Assembly: GCA_028284665.1 (NCBI GenBank)
Contig: JANQRG010000007.1
Coordinates: forward strand, 1-64,000
Direction: 5' to 3'
DNA from: Croceivirga sp.
Lineage (GTDB): Bacteria > Bacteroidota > Bacteroidia > Flavobacteriales > Flavobacteriaceae
DNA length: 64,000 bases
Below, piece by piece: positions 18,527 through 26,867 of this stretch. The translations under genes were made by a program, and so were the position numbers. The notes under the pieces are model-generated. The model saw only the letters and a list, made by a program, of their open reading frames with translations. It ran no database searches and was not told the origin of the DNA. Each line of letters opens with the position of its first letter. Within the stretch, counting starts at the first letter, position 1.

Positions 18527-19030
18527 ATGACCAGAATTTTACTGTTGTCCGACACCCACGGTTATATGGATGAAGCCATTTTGAAATACGCTTCGCAAGC
18601 TGATGAGATTTGGCATGCAGGGGATATTGGGAGTCTGGAAGTTACTGATCGAATACAGACGTTGAAGCCGCTACGTGCCGTATATGGCAACATTGACAAT
18701 CACACCATTCGAAAGGAATTTCCGGAACATCAACGTTTTTACTGCGAAGGCATGGAGATATGGATTACCCATATTGGTGGGTATCCCGGAAGATATGATC
18801 GTAAAGTCCGGGAAACTATCCGAAATAATCCACCTGACGTTTTTATATGCGGTCACTCCCATATTCTAAAAGTCATGCATGACAAAAAACTGGACGTACT
18901 ACATATGAATCCAGGGGCATGCGGTAAACATGGGTTCCATACCGTCCGGACTATGCTTCGCTTTCAAATTGATAACAAAAACTTAACACAACTGGAAGCT
19001 ATCGAATTAGGGAAAAGAGCCTCTCTCTAA
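18527..19030 (+). CDS. YfcE/MJ0936-type metallophosphoesterase
   Basis: A small (167-residue) calcineurin-like phosphodiesterase of the YfcE/MJ0936 type. The dimetal motifs are all present: LSDTHG (Asp9, His11), HAGDIGS, YGNIDN, ITHIGGYP (the first His of the third motif) and CGHSHILK. Physiological substrate is unknown; family members act on small phosphodiesters in vitro. It follows the truA divergent promoter region and precedes the vWA lipoprotein by 18 bp. Confidence 0.85.
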   Translation: MTRILLLSDTHGYMDEAILKYASQADEIWHAGDIGSLEVTDRIQTLKPLRAVYGNIDNHTIRKEFPEHQRFYCEGMEIWITHIGGYPGRYDRKVRETIRNNPPDVFICGHSHILKVMHDKKLDVLHMNPGACGKHGFHTVRTMLRFQIDNKNLTQLEAIELGKRASL

Positions 19031-19048
19031 AAACAAAAGCCCATACCG

Positions 19049-20233
19049 ATGAATAATTTCAAATTTCGTTTGGCATTTTTTGCCCTGTTACTGGTTGTTT
19101 CTTTTAGTTGTGAAAACGAAGGGACCGATAGTCTTTCTGAAGATCCCGCTGCCTTGGATGAAAGTCTTTCCTCTGATAGTGGCGGATCCGCAGACGGAAA
19201 TGGCAATGGCGACAATTCCGGACTGATTACTGCCGGCGAATGGAATGATCTGAATCATTGGGATTTTTGGACCAATTTGTTGAACGGGCAGAATTTTTCC
19301 AATATGTCTGATCATTGGGGGTTTTACACAGAAAACAGAATCGCCCTGCATATTACCACTAACGGCTTCCCTGCAAAAAATGTTCCGGTACGCCTTACCA
19401 ATGATGCAGCTACAGTTTGGGAAACGAGAACCGATAATTTAGGGAATGCTGAACTATGGATCGGTTTGTTTCAACCCACGCAGGAGATAGACCTTCAGGC
19501 ATATTCCATTTATATTGATGGAGCTCCTTCAGAAGTAGTACCACAATGGTTTAGCGATGCTGGTGTTTTGGAGTTCTCTATAGATGCCTACGCGCCCCCT
19601 CAGGATAAAGTGGAAATTGCATTTATGGTAGATGCCACAGGCTCCATGAGTGATGAGCTTGAATTCCTGAAGGACGACCTTGTTAGTGTTATTTCGCAGG
19701 TTGAAGATCAGAATACCAGCACCAGCTTTTTAACGGGTACCGTTTTTTACAGGGATGTAGGGGATGACTATGTGGTTCGACATTCGGGTTTTGCAACGGA
19801 CGTTGAAACTACCCTTGAATTCATCGAAGCCCAAAGCGCTGACGGGGGAGGCGATTATCCCGAAGCCGTACATACAGCACTGGCCAGTACCTTAGGAGAA
19901 TTACAATGGTCTCAAAATGCCACATCCAGATTGGTTTTCATGCTTTTGGATGCTCCACCCCACTATGAACCTCAAATTGTTGATAACATCCGACAATCCG
20001 TACAAATCGCTGCAACCTCGGGTATAAAACTTATTCCCGTATCAGCCAGTGGCATAGATAAAGAAACAGAGTTTTTATTGCGATTTTTGAGCGTTTCCAC
20101 CAATGGCACTTACGTTTTTATCACTGATGACAGCGGTATTGGCAATGACCACCTGGAACCAAGTGTGGGACAATACGAGGTAGAAAAATTGAATGACCTG
20201 ATGGTTCGCTTGATCAACAAATACTCAGAATAA
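19049..20233 (+). CDS. von Willebrand factor A domain lipoprotein
   Basis: A 394-residue lipoprotein: signal ending FSCEN (Cys21), then a Ser/Gly/Asp-rich linker (about 25-60). A beta-sandwich-like part at about 95-180 contains NGFPAKNVPVRLTND, typical of Ig or carboxypeptidase-regulatory-like folds. A vWA domain runs from about 187 to 370 with MIDAS motif DATGSM starting at Asp195. Further metal ligands are likely at TGTVFYRD and LLDAPPH. Probably a cell-surface or periplasmic adhesion/scaffold protein binding a divalent cation. It is downstream of the phosphoesterase and 17 bp upstream of the metallo-hydrolase. Confidence 0.82.
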   Translation: MNNFKFRLAFFALLLVVSFSCENEGTDSLSEDPAALDESLSSDSGGSADGNGNGDNSGLITAGEWNDLNHWDFWTNLLNGQNFSNMSDHWGFYTENRIALHITTNGFPAKNVPVRLTNDAATVWETRTDNLGNAELWIGLFQPTQEIDLQAYSIYIDGAPSEVVPQWFSDAGVLEFSIDAYAPPQDKVEIAFMVDATGSMSDELEFLKDDLVSVISQVEDQNTSTSFLTGTVFYRDVGDDYVVRHSGFATDVETTLEFIEAQSADGGGDYPEAVHTALASTLGELQWSQNATSRLVFMLLDAPPHYEPQIVDNIRQSVQIAATSGIKLIPVSASGIDKETEFLLRFLSVSTNGTYVFITDDSGIGNDHLEPSVGQYEVEKLNDLMVRLINKYSE

Positions 20234-20250
20234 CTACCTTCACTAAAAAA

Positions 20251-21180
20251 GTGGTGGAGTATTTTAAACATCTTATACTATCGCTTTGGATTGTTTTCCC
20301 TGTAATTGCCCAGGAGCCGTCAGTCAGCCTGGTGGTACTAGGCACAGTCCAGGATGGGGGTAGTCCGCACATAGGATGTAGAAAAGAGTGTTGCGCACTG
20401 CTATTCCAAAAACCTGATCCCAGGAGGAAAGTGGTGGCATTGGGCCTTATTGATCATACCAGCAACAAGACCTTTTTACTTGAAGCCACACCGAATCTGC
20501 CCCAGCAGTTGAAAATGTTGAACACCACAGCAGAAGTAGATACCGAAGCACCTAATGGCATATTTGTTACCCATGCGCATATTGGACATTACATAGGATT
20601 GATGTATTTGGGCAAGGAAGCCATGAATGCTAATGAGGTCCCCGTGTATACCTTACCGAGAATGAAACGTTTCCTGGAGAATAATGGCCCGTGGAGTCAA
20701 TTGGTCACTCTCGGGAATATTCTTCCCATTGAAGTCAATTTTGAAGAAACCATTCAACTCAGCAGCGATTTGCAAATTATCCCCATCCAGGTACCCCATC
20801 GCGATGAATTTTCAGAAACGGCGGGATTTAAGATCATCGGACCCGCTAAAAAAGTACTTTTTATACCGGATATCGATAAATGGGAACGTTGGGAAAAAGA
20901 TATTCTATCCGAAATCAAAAATGTTGATTACGCATTTTTGGATGCTACTTTTTTCGACGGGGAAGAAATCAATACTCGAGATCTATCGGAAATTCCACAT
21001 CCGTTTGTGCAGGAGAGCATGGCACTTTTTAAAGCCCTACCCCGTTCTGAGAAACAAAAAATACATTTTATCCATTTTAACCATACCAATCCGCTCTTGC
21101 GCTCGGATAGCGATGCGAGTTCAAAGGTGCTCCAGCAAGGGTATCGCATTGCACAATTCGGACAACTCCTAAAACTATAA
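20251..21180 (+). CDS. PqqB-like metallo-beta-lactamase-fold hydrolase with altered metal motif
   Basis: A 309-residue secreted protein (GTG start at 20251; signal peptide ending VIAQ). The MBL-fold metal motif reads THAHIGH at residues 107-113: the usual Asp of HxHxDH is Gly112. The N-terminus GTVQDGGSPHIGCRKECC resembles the Cys-bearing loop of PqqB. Later candidates for ligands are VPHRDE, FLDATFFDGEE and HFNHTNP. It may bind one metal instead of two. No other PQQ biosynthesis gene is nearby, so it is probably not a PQQ enzyme; substrate unknown. It sits in a same-strand run between two lipoprotein genes. Confidence 0.78.
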   Translation: MVEYFKHLILSLWIVFPVIAQEPSVSLVVLGTVQDGGSPHIGCRKECCALLFQKPDPRRKVVALGLIDHTSNKTFLLEATPNLPQQLKMLNTTAEVDTEAPNGIFVTHAHIGHYIGLMYLGKEAMNANEVPVYTLPRMKRFLENNGPWSQLVTLGNILPIEVNFEETIQLSSDLQIIPIQVPHRDEFSETAGFKIIGPAKKVLFIPDIDKWERWEKDILSEIKNVDYAFLDATFFDGEEINTRDLSEIPHPFVQESMALFKALPRSEKQKIHFIHFNHTNPLLRSDSDASSKVLQQGYRIAQFGQLLKL

Positions 21181-21247
21181 ATACAATTCACTACCGTAAG
21201 GTATTTTGCTTTTTTCGTCCAAAGAAGCAAACACTTAGTTAAACATC

Positions 21248-22114
21248 ATGAAGACAACTATTTTCAACCTTTTCGCTACCATTGTATTGGTGGTCGTAGC
21301 GTCCTGTGCAGAGCAAGCTAAAAAAACTGTCGATTCTGCTACTGCTGAGGTGGAGCAAACCCCTCAGGAACCTGTATATCACAACTCCAAACCGGAAACC
21401 GTTTTAGCAGCAATAGAGCACGCCCATGGCGGGTGGGGAGACCTATGGAAAAAGGGCGATGTCCAATTTACCTATCATTACCATAGTCCGGAAGCCAATA
21501 AGACAGATCTTTCTGTTGAACGCTACATTTTTGATAACGAAGCTTCATTCGGTCATTACACCCAGCATGAGATTAATGTGATGCCCGGTGTAGAAGGTAC
21601 GGTGACCCAATGTTTTGATGGAGAAAAGACCGAAGTTTTGGTAAATGGGAAAAAAAATGAAGATACTCAGGGTACTGCCGTGGCAGACTTTTTACGAAGA
21701 GCCAATTACTTTTGGTTTGTAATGCCATATAAGTTAAACGACAAAGGCACCGTTGCTTCATTTGAAGGACAGGAAACGTTTAACGGCACAACCTACGATA
21801 AAATCAAAATTACCTATGACCCTGAGATTACCGGAAAGGAGCAAAACGATATCTACGTCCTATATGTAAACCCTGAAACCAAATTGATTGACCGCTTTTA
21901 TTTTTCATTACCCTTTATGGGGGTTAGCGAGCCTGTGCTTATCGCTGATTATAGTTATGAAGATGTGGAAGGACAAAAGATCGCGACAAAACGAACCTAT
22001 CTCATGCCAGATGAAAATGGAACGTATCCCGAGGCTCCTGCTTTAGTACAGACCTTAACGGATATTCAATTCAATAATGGTTTTACTGTTGAGAATTTGA
22101 TGACAATGGAATAA
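21248..22114 (+). CDS. DUF6503-type lipoprotein
   Basis: A 288-residue lipoprotein (signal ending VVASC, Cys20). After a short linker it begins with a conserved segment IEHAHGGWGDLWKKGDVQFT and continues as antiparallel strands with paired charged and aromatic residues (FTYHYHS, YDKIKITYDPE, NDIYVLYVNPETKLIDRFYF), the look of a LolA/LppX-like curved sheet. I recognise it as DUF6503, function unknown. A role in handling lipid or hydrophobic cargo at the outer membrane is possible only by fold analogy. It is the last gene of the plus-strand run before a repeat element and terminator. Confidence 0.72.
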   Translation: MKTTIFNLFATIVLVVVASCAEQAKKTVDSATAEVEQTPQEPVYHNSKPETVLAAIEHAHGGWGDLWKKGDVQFTYHYHSPEANKTDLSVERYIFDNEASFGHYTQHEINVMPGVEGTVTQCFDGEKTEVLVNGKKNEDTQGTAVADFLRRANYFWFVMPYKLNDKGTVASFEGQETFNGTTYDKIKITYDPEITGKEQNDIYVLYVNPETKLIDRFYFSLPFMGVSEPVLIADYSYEDVEGQKIATKRTYLMPDENGTYPEAPALVQTLTDIQFNNGFTVENLMTME

Positions 22115-22154
22115 GTAAACCCGTTTTACATTTTGAATGTGAAATGACCAAGGC

Positions 22155-22262
22155 TTGTCAGTTCGAGTGATCCCGAGTACCCGGGATCGTATCGAGAACC
22201 CATTTGAAAGGAGAAACTCTTGCCTGTCTGCATACCAAAGGCATGTAAACCGACAGGTAGAT
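22155..22262. repeat. REP-like palindromic intergenic element
   Basis: Two nested inverted repeats. The first is GATCCCG-AGTACC-CGGGATC within TTCGAGTGATCCCGAG...GTATCGAGAA (22162-22197). The second is CCTGTC (from 22223) against GACAGG (22252-22257). Elements of the type TTCGAGTGA...TATCGAGAA and pairs of CCTGTC/GACAGG are, as I recall, repeated many times in flavobacterial genomes. Only one copy of this type is in the window, so repetitiveness is inferred. Confidence 0.5.
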
Positions 22263-22368
22263 TTTGATACAAATTTTACTCATTTAAATCGTAAAATTCA
22301 CTCAAACTGCAGAGTTTATGCCAGAATGCACAATGGGTAAAATTACAATTCGTATATCGCTCCAAAAC

Positions 22369-22399
22369 AAAACCCCGGACCTTGAGGTCCGGGGTTTTT
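22369..22399. terminator. Bidirectional hairpin terminator
   Basis: A 13-bp stem, AAAACCCCGGACC against GGTCCGGGGTTTT with loop TTGA, flanked by A and T runs on both sides. It fits termination of both convergent genes, DUF6503 (plus) and DUF4293 (minus). Confidence 0.85.
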
Positions 22400-22426
22400 C
22401 GCACTAATACTACTAAGATATAAGGT

Positions 22427-22837
22427 CTAACGCAATCGGTCAACAGATTTTACAAGATCTTCATCCTTTTTGATAGCCCTGTTGGCCAGGACCAGAAAAA
22501 CGATAGAAAATACAGGAATCAGCATCCCAATACCCTTCTCAGAAACCGTAGTTTCTCCGGATAAGTTTAGCGACTGATACACGAAAAATCCTAGTAAAAA
22601 AAGGTTCACTATAAGGTTCAGCCTGTTGATCACAAACTGGTTTTGTCGTTTTCTAAACTGAAAAATAGCAATAAGGGCAAGAACCGCTACTGTTAAAAAC
22701 GAAAGCAGGATCCACAAATTGTCTTCCGCGTACACTGCTCCGCCATCGGTTTTCTCCCAGAGCTTGAACACAAACGGCAGAAGGCCTGAAGCAATCGCAA
22801 CTATAACAAGAAACAATGTTTGAATGCGTTGAATCAT
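22427..22837 (-). CDS. DUF4293 four-helix membrane protein
   Basis: A 136-residue membrane protein starting at the ATG at 22835-22837 (MIQRIQTLFL); a longer reading would need a TTG and adds residues not usual in the family. Four hydrophobic helices are visible (about 5-22, 42-60, 75-95 and 104-122), with a charged tail IKKDEDLVKSVDRLR. This matches the DUF4293 family, a Bacteroidota protein of unknown function. It is divergent from rho; DUF4293 and rho are commonly adjacent in this phylum as far as I recall. Confidence 0.82.
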   Translation of the reverse strand: MIQRIQTLFLVIVAIASGLLPFVFKLWEKTDGGAVYAEDNLWILLSFLTVAVLALIAIFQFRKRQNQFVINRLNLIVNLFLLGFFVYQSLNLSGETTVSEKGIGMLIPVFSIVFLVLANRAIKKDEDLVKSVDRLR

Positions 22838-22876
22838 TACTATTGGTTCAGTGGATGGCAAAATTACACCGCTTTC

Positions 22877-22911
22877 TTGATAAATAGGCCTTGTTCTTGT
22901 AAATATTTTTG
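22877..22911 (+). promoter_or_regulatory. Candidate promoter of rho
   Basis: TATTTTTG at 22904-22911 matches the TAnnTTTG -7 consensus exactly. TTG at 22877-22879 could be the -33, although the 24-bp spacing is a little long. The rho ATG is at 23027, leaving a leader of about 105 nt, long enough for autoregulation as in other rho genes; I see no clear attenuator hairpin. Confidence 0.4.
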
Positions 22912-23026
22912 TATACTTGTAGCATTATTAGTTAGAATACTTACCCAGGAAAGTCTTTCCTTATTTGTAATTACAACTAACACTTTCTTCAAAACAGTAA
23001 TACAAGTTTAACTTATTAGTCAATTA

Positions 23027-24610
23027 ATGTTTGAGATTTCTGATCTAAAAGCAAAAAAACTTCCCGAATTGCAGGAGATTGCAAAAGGACTTAACGTACC
23101 CAGATTTAAAACCTTGAAAAAACTGGATCTGGTGTACCAGATCTTAGATGTGCAGGCCACTAACCCTACCGCTGGCGTTGATGCTGATAAAAAGCCCGCT
23201 ACAGAAGGGGAAAAGAAACCCAGAAGAGCCCGTACCCCAAGGAAAAAGGAGCCAGCCGTCGCGGTGGGAACCGCACAGGAAAAGGAGGTAGTCAAAACTC
23301 CTGAAAACAAAGCGAACGCTCCGGAAAGTGGGACCGAACAAAAAGAACAAAAAGAGCAAAAAGAGCCGCACAAGCAGAACGGACAGCACAAAGGGCAGCG
23401 TAGGGGTCATCATGCGCAGAAAGGGCATGGAGACAAACGCAATAGCAACTTTGATAAAGACCTGAAAAACCGCTATAAAGAACCTGAATTTGAATTTGAC
23501 AGTATTATCGCCAGTGAGGGAGTACTGGATATTATGCAAGACGGTTATGGTTTCTTACGGTCTTCGGATTACAACTATTTATCTTCTCCGGATGATATCT
23601 ATGTGTCACAGTCGCAGATACGTTTGTTCGGTTTAAAAACCGGCGATACTGTACTGGGTAATATTCGTCCACCGAAAGAAGGGGAAAAGTACTTCCCGTT
23701 GATCAAAGTGAATAAAATAAACGGCCTGGACCCCCAGGTAGTACGGGACCGTGTCTCCTTTGAACACCTTACCCCACTATTCCCCCGGGAAAAATTTAAT
23801 ATAGCAGAACGACAAAGCACTATCTCTACCCGCATTATGGATCTGTTCTCTCCCATAGGAAAAGGACAGCGGGGGATGATCGTTTCCCAACCGAAAACGG
23901 GAAAAACGATGTTATTGAAAGATATCGCCAATGCCATTGCCGCCAATCATCCGGAGGTATATCAAATTATATTGTTGATTGATGAACGGCCTGAAGAGGT
24001 TACCGATATGCAACGGAACGTCCGTGGCGAAGTAGTGGCTTCTACTTTTGATAAAGAAGCTTCGGAACATGTACGTGTAGCGAATATCGTAATTGAGAAA
24101 GCAAAACGCCTGGTAGAATGCGGCCATGATGTGGTTATTCTGCTGGATTCCATTACCCGATTGGCCCGTGCCTATAATACTGTACAACCCGCTTCCGGTA
24201 AAGTATTGAGTGGGGGTGTGGATGCCAATGCCTTGCATAAACCCAAACGCTTCTTTGGTGCGGCCCGTAATATCGAAAACGGGGGATCGCTCACCATCAT
24301 TGCTACGGCCCTGACGGAAACCGGCTCTAAAATGGATGAGGTAATCTTTGAAGAGTTCAAGGGAACCGGTAATATGGAATTGCAACTGGATAGACGCCTG
24401 AGTAACCGCCGTATCTTCCCGGCCATTGACCTCATCTCCTCCTCTACCCGACGCGATGATCTGCTCCTGGATGACAACACCATCCAACGCATGTGGATCA
24501 TGCGAAAGTATCTGGCGGATATGAACCCGGTGGAAGCCATGGAATTTATGGAACAACGGATAAAACAAACCCGTAACAACGAAGAATTCCTGATGACCAT
24601 GAACGAGTAG
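23027..24610 (+). CDS. rho: Transcription termination factor Rho with disordered basic insert
   Basis: Hexameric RNA-dependent ATPase that ends transcription. Order: Rho_N helical domain (1-42); a long low-complexity Lys/Glu/Gln/Pro-rich segment (about 45-155, with [11 protein letters not shown] and [10 protein letters not shown]); RNA-binding cold-shock fold (about 158-232, [12 protein letters not shown]); and the ATPase with Walker A QPKTGKT (288-294), LIDERPEEV and the secondary RNA-site Q and R loops. Total 527 residues against about 419 in E. coli, the excess being the insert. Such inserts are known in Bacteroidota; in Bacteroides thetaiotaomicron the insert drives phase separation. Followed by a hairpin terminator. 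Confidence 0.97.
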   Translation: MFEISDLKAKKLPELQEIAKGLNVPRFKTLKKLDLVYQILDVQATNPTAGVDADKKPATEGEKKPRRARTPRKKEPAVAVGTAQEKEVVKTPENKANAPESGTEQKEQKEQKEPHKQNGQHKGQRRGHHAQKGHGDKRNSNFDKDLKNRYKEPEFEFDSIIASEGVLDIMQDGYGFLRSSDYNYLSSPDDIYVSQSQIRLFGLKTGDTVLGNIRPPKEGEKYFPLIKVNKINGLDPQVVRDRVSFEHLTPLFPREKFNIAERQSTISTRIMDLFSPIGKGQRGMIVSQPKTGKTMLLKDIANAIAANHPEVYQIILLIDERPEEVTDMQRNVRGEVVASTFDKEASEHVRVANIVIEKAKRLVECGHDVVILLDSITRLARAYNTVQPASGKVLSGGVDANALHKPKRFFGAARNIENGGSLTIIATALTETGSKMDEVIFEEFKGTGNMELQLDRRLSNRRIFPAIDLISSSTRRDDLLLDDNTIQRMWIMRKYLADMNPVEAMEFMEQRIKQTRNNEEFLMTMNE

Positions 24611-24638
24611 TCCGTTCTAAATATTATCGATAAACTGC

Positions 24639-24669
24639 AAGCCCTGTGTCAAAACCATAGGGCTTTTTT
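24639..24669 (+). terminator. Rho-gene intrinsic terminator
   Basis: Stem AAGCCCT (24639-24645) pairs with AGGGCTT (24659-24665), extended by imperfect pairs in the loop, followed by a T run. It lies 29 bp after the rho stop codon. Confidence 0.7.
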
Positions 24670-24747
24670 GTCAAAAAAATTGCACAAAAGCCCTATCTTT
24701 AGGCAGATTTCCCCCACAAATAATAACCTGTTAACAAGAACAACCCT

Positions 24748-25392
24748 ATGAACACGACAAAATCACCAACCTACCGTCTTTTAGCTTTGGGAATCCTGGT
24801 GCTACTAGCCAGCTGTAATCAACAACCCAAGAAAGCCGAACCAGGCGAAGGGGACAACGAAATAGTTAAAGAAGTAAGTACGCCAGAAGATATAATCTCT
24901 TTGGATGAGGCCAAAAAGTACTGTGAAAACTATGAGCGACGTCGAATCCCGAGCATTGTTAAATTTGAAACAGCGCAGAGCGATTCCGATGAAAAGTTTG
25001 TGCCTACTCAATTTATCGCTTTCAATCTGGATTCCTTAAAAAACTATATAGCATATGTGGAACAAGAAGCCAAAAAGGTTAATGTTGCTCCGGATAGTCT
25101 GCGGATCTATCTGGCCAATTACGGCAAAGAAGGCAGAGACCCTAACCGCAATACCCTGTTTATCTTACCTACTGCTAAAGTAGGGGGAGACTATGGTGGC
25201 TTTTACATTGATGGTGATGAGGCTAAGCTGATACGAAATTTCTGGCCCAAAGATGAAAATGGTGGTCAGAACGAAGAGCCAAGGTCTAAAGCCTCTTTTG
25301 TGCCTAACTTCAATACAAGCCTGTTTCAGGGTAGTAAAAGCTTAATTTTCAACTATGGAGGTTCAGGGCCACCACCCAAGATGGATTTTTAA
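24748..25392 (+). CDS. Hypothetical lipoprotein
   Basis: A 214-residue lipoprotein with signal MNTTKSPTYRLL...LLASC (Cys23). The mature part is hydrophilic and contains EAKKYCENYERRRIPSI, a short helix-strand pattern DSLRIYLANYGKEGRDP resembling domains found in other flavobacterial hypothetical proteins, and a Gly/Pro-rich tail ending in PPPKMDF. I do not recognise a family. It is 5 bp upstream of the first 7-TM gene and in the same direction, so cotranscription is likely. A weak promoter-like TTG-N23-TATCTTTA precedes it (24668-24701). Confidence 0.6.
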   Translation: MNTTKSPTYRLLALGILVLLASCNQQPKKAEPGEGDNEIVKEVSTPEDIISLDEAKKYCENYERRRIPSIVKFETAQSDSDEKFVPTQFIAFNLDSLKNYIAYVEQEAKKVNVAPDSLRIYLANYGKEGRDPNRNTLFILPTAKVGGDYGGFYIDGDEAKLIRNFWPKDENGGQNEEPRSKASFVPNFNTSLFQGSKSLIFNYGGSGPPPKMDF

Positions 25393-25396
25393 GTAG

Positions 25397-26086
25397 ATGT
25401 TGACCGAAGTTTCCAGTTTTTTTTCGGAAAACTTTTTCCTGCCAGTATACTTATTTACATTGATTTTAAGTATCACAACCTATCGAAAATTCTTCGATAC
25501 GCAGTTGAAGTTTTTCCCAATTCTAATTGCTTACACGTTCTTCAACGAGCTTCTAGGTGTTCTAGTAAGAAGATATTCCGATTTTTCTTTTTTCAAAGAC
25601 ATTAAGCATAGCTACGTCAATGATGTTATTTACAACATTTATTCATTAGTTTTTTTTGGTTTTTTTTACTGGCTCTACTATCAATTGATTCACCAAAGTA
25701 ATCCAAAAAAATGGGTAATCCGTTTATCTATTATTGTAGGGCTTACGTATTTGATAAGCTGCTTGTTTCAAAATCCTTTAGAAACTAATTTGTTTTATGC
25801 TCATGCTTTGGGTTCTTGGGCTTTGTTGTTTTTTGTTTTTGTTTATTTGAAAAATTTACAACCTAAGCTCACTTTTCAAAGGGACAAGTACAATCTAATG
25901 TTTTGGGTTTCCATAGGGCTGATTTGCTTCTATTCCCTTTTTCCATTTTTGTTTTTGATTGGCTATTTGCGACTGGATATCTGGGAAAAATACTATTTTC
26001 GAACTATTCTCCATTTTCTTATCGTTGTGATGTATGCACTTTTCTGCATCGGTTTTATTATAAGCAGACGCAGAGCTTTTAGATAA
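25397..26086 (+). CDS. Seven-helix membrane protein, tandem paralogue 1
   Basis: A 229-residue integral membrane protein with about seven hydrophobic segments (roughly 13-30, 38-56, 75-93, 106-124, 136-153, 164-186 and 202-222) and few charged loops. It ends in ISRRRAFR. Conserved points with the next gene are TxxKFxDTxxxFFPxLxAYTxFNExLG near the N-terminus, YNxYxLVFFG in helix 3, QxPL...LFYA in the middle, and the RRAF tail. No known enzyme motif. It could be a sensory membrane domain without an output, but this is speculation. Five bp after the upstream lipoprotein gene. Confidence 0.65.
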   Translation: MLTEVSSFFSENFFLPVYLFTLILSITTYRKFFDTQLKFFPILIAYTFFNELLGVLVRRYSDFSFFKDIKHSYVNDVIYNIYSLVFFGFFYWLYYQLIHQSNPKKWVIRLSIIVGLTYLISCLFQNPLETNLFYAHALGSWALLFFVFVYLKNLQPKLTFQRDKYNLMFWVSIGLICFYSLFPFLFLIGYLRLDIWEKYYFRTILHFLIVVMYALFCIGFIISRRRAFR

Positions 26087-26095
26087 ATCATTTGT

Positions 26096-26755
26096 TTGTT
26101 TAGTTTCTACTTTATTTTTTATTTGTTAACGTTGGTGATTTCCCTGGTTACCTTTAAAAAATTTGTAGACACTCCTCTCCGCTTTTTTCCCCTTTTAGTA
26201 GCCTATACCCTCTTCAATGAGGTATTGGGATATTTCATAATCAATTACGAGGAGTTTTCCTTTTTTGATGAACCCGAATACCAATGGCATAATGTGATCA
26301 TCTACAACCTTTATCAACTCGTCTTTTTTGGATACGTTTTTTGGCTTTACCATAAAGTAGTCAAAATCAAGACCTACAGATTAACAATTCTCATAGGAGC
26401 TGTTGTAACAGCATTGTCCTATCTCGTTTCTCTTTTCTTTCAGGACCCATTACATTCCGGCCTCTTCTATGCAGATTGTATTGGATGTCTTGCGGTGATT
26501 ATTGCTATCTTCTTACATTTTAAAGAGTTGTCCAAAACCAATGGCGGCATTAACCGATATAACCTTATGGTTTGGATCAACTGGGGGATGTTACTTTTCC
26601 ATTGCTACTTTCCCTACTATATCCTAAATGGCTATCTAAACGTAGAATTTTACCTAGAATATCATCTTAGGCAAGTGTTATGGGTAGTGGTTTCGGTAAT
26701 GTATTGTTTTTTCATCATCGGGTTTTTAATTTCCAAGAGAAGAGCATTTCACTGA
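26096..26755 (+). CDS. Seven-helix membrane protein, tandem paralogue 2
   Basis: A 219-residue paralogue of the gene before it, sharing KKFVDTPLRFFPLLVAYTLF, NEVLGYF, IYNLYQLVFFGY, FQDPLHSGLFYAD and the ending SKRRAFH. The start is uncertain: I give the TTG at 26096, because there is no ATG near the beginning of the conserved region; an ATT at 26090 would also be in frame. It is short of about ten N-terminal residues relative to paralogue 1. Membrane location is clear; function unknown. The first duplicated LruC leader follows directly after its stop. Confidence 0.6.
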   Translation: MFSFYFIFYLLTLVISLVTFKKFVDTPLRFFPLLVAYTLFNEVLGYFIINYEEFSFFDEPEYQWHNVIIYNLYQLVFFGYVFWLYHKVVKIKTYRLTILIGAVVTALSYLVSLFFQDPLHSGLFYADCIGCLAVIIAIFLHFKELSKTNGGINRYNLMVWINWGMLLFHCYFPYYILNGYLNVEFYLEYHLRQVLWVVVSVMYCFFIIGFLISKRRAFH

Positions 26756-26761
26756 TTACGG

Positions 26762-26844
26762 TTTGACATCGCTATTCATTGCTTTCACAACATTGGCGGG
26801 TTATTCATCGGGTTTTTCCCAGGTATTGTAAGTTTTTTCGTTCA
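26762..26844 (+). repeat. Duplicated 83-bp leader, copy A (before first LruC gene)
   Basis: Begins TTTGACATCG and ends TTGTAAGTTTTTTCGTTCA. It aligns without gaps to 28818-28900 with about three quarters of positions equal; the first 37 and last 19 bp are the best conserved and the last 19 bp are identical. It ends 23 bp before the ATG of the first LruC-domain gene. Likely carries the promoter or a leader RNA signal. Confidence 0.6.
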
Positions 26845-26867
26845 TTTTGTGCGGGATGTGATACGTT

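Larger units (their letters stand above)
22115..22426. other. 312-bp gene-free stretch with repeat and terminator
   Basis: Between the convergent DUF6503 and DUF4293 genes. It contains a palindromic repeat element (22155-22262) and a strong GC hairpin terminator (22369-22399). The remainder (22263-22368) is AT-rich with nothing I can support. Confidence 0.6.

Noticed and set aside
22820..23011. 63-codon frame upstream of rho
   Set aside because: Overlaps DUF4293 and the rho promoter; no plausible protein.
23144..23539. Minus-strand frame of 131 codons inside rho
   Set aside because: Phe/Ser-rich antisense of the Lys/Glu-rich insert; a composition artefact.
23912..24568. 218-codon minus-strand frame inside rho
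   Set aside because: Antisense of the conserved ATPase domain; its codons mirror rho.
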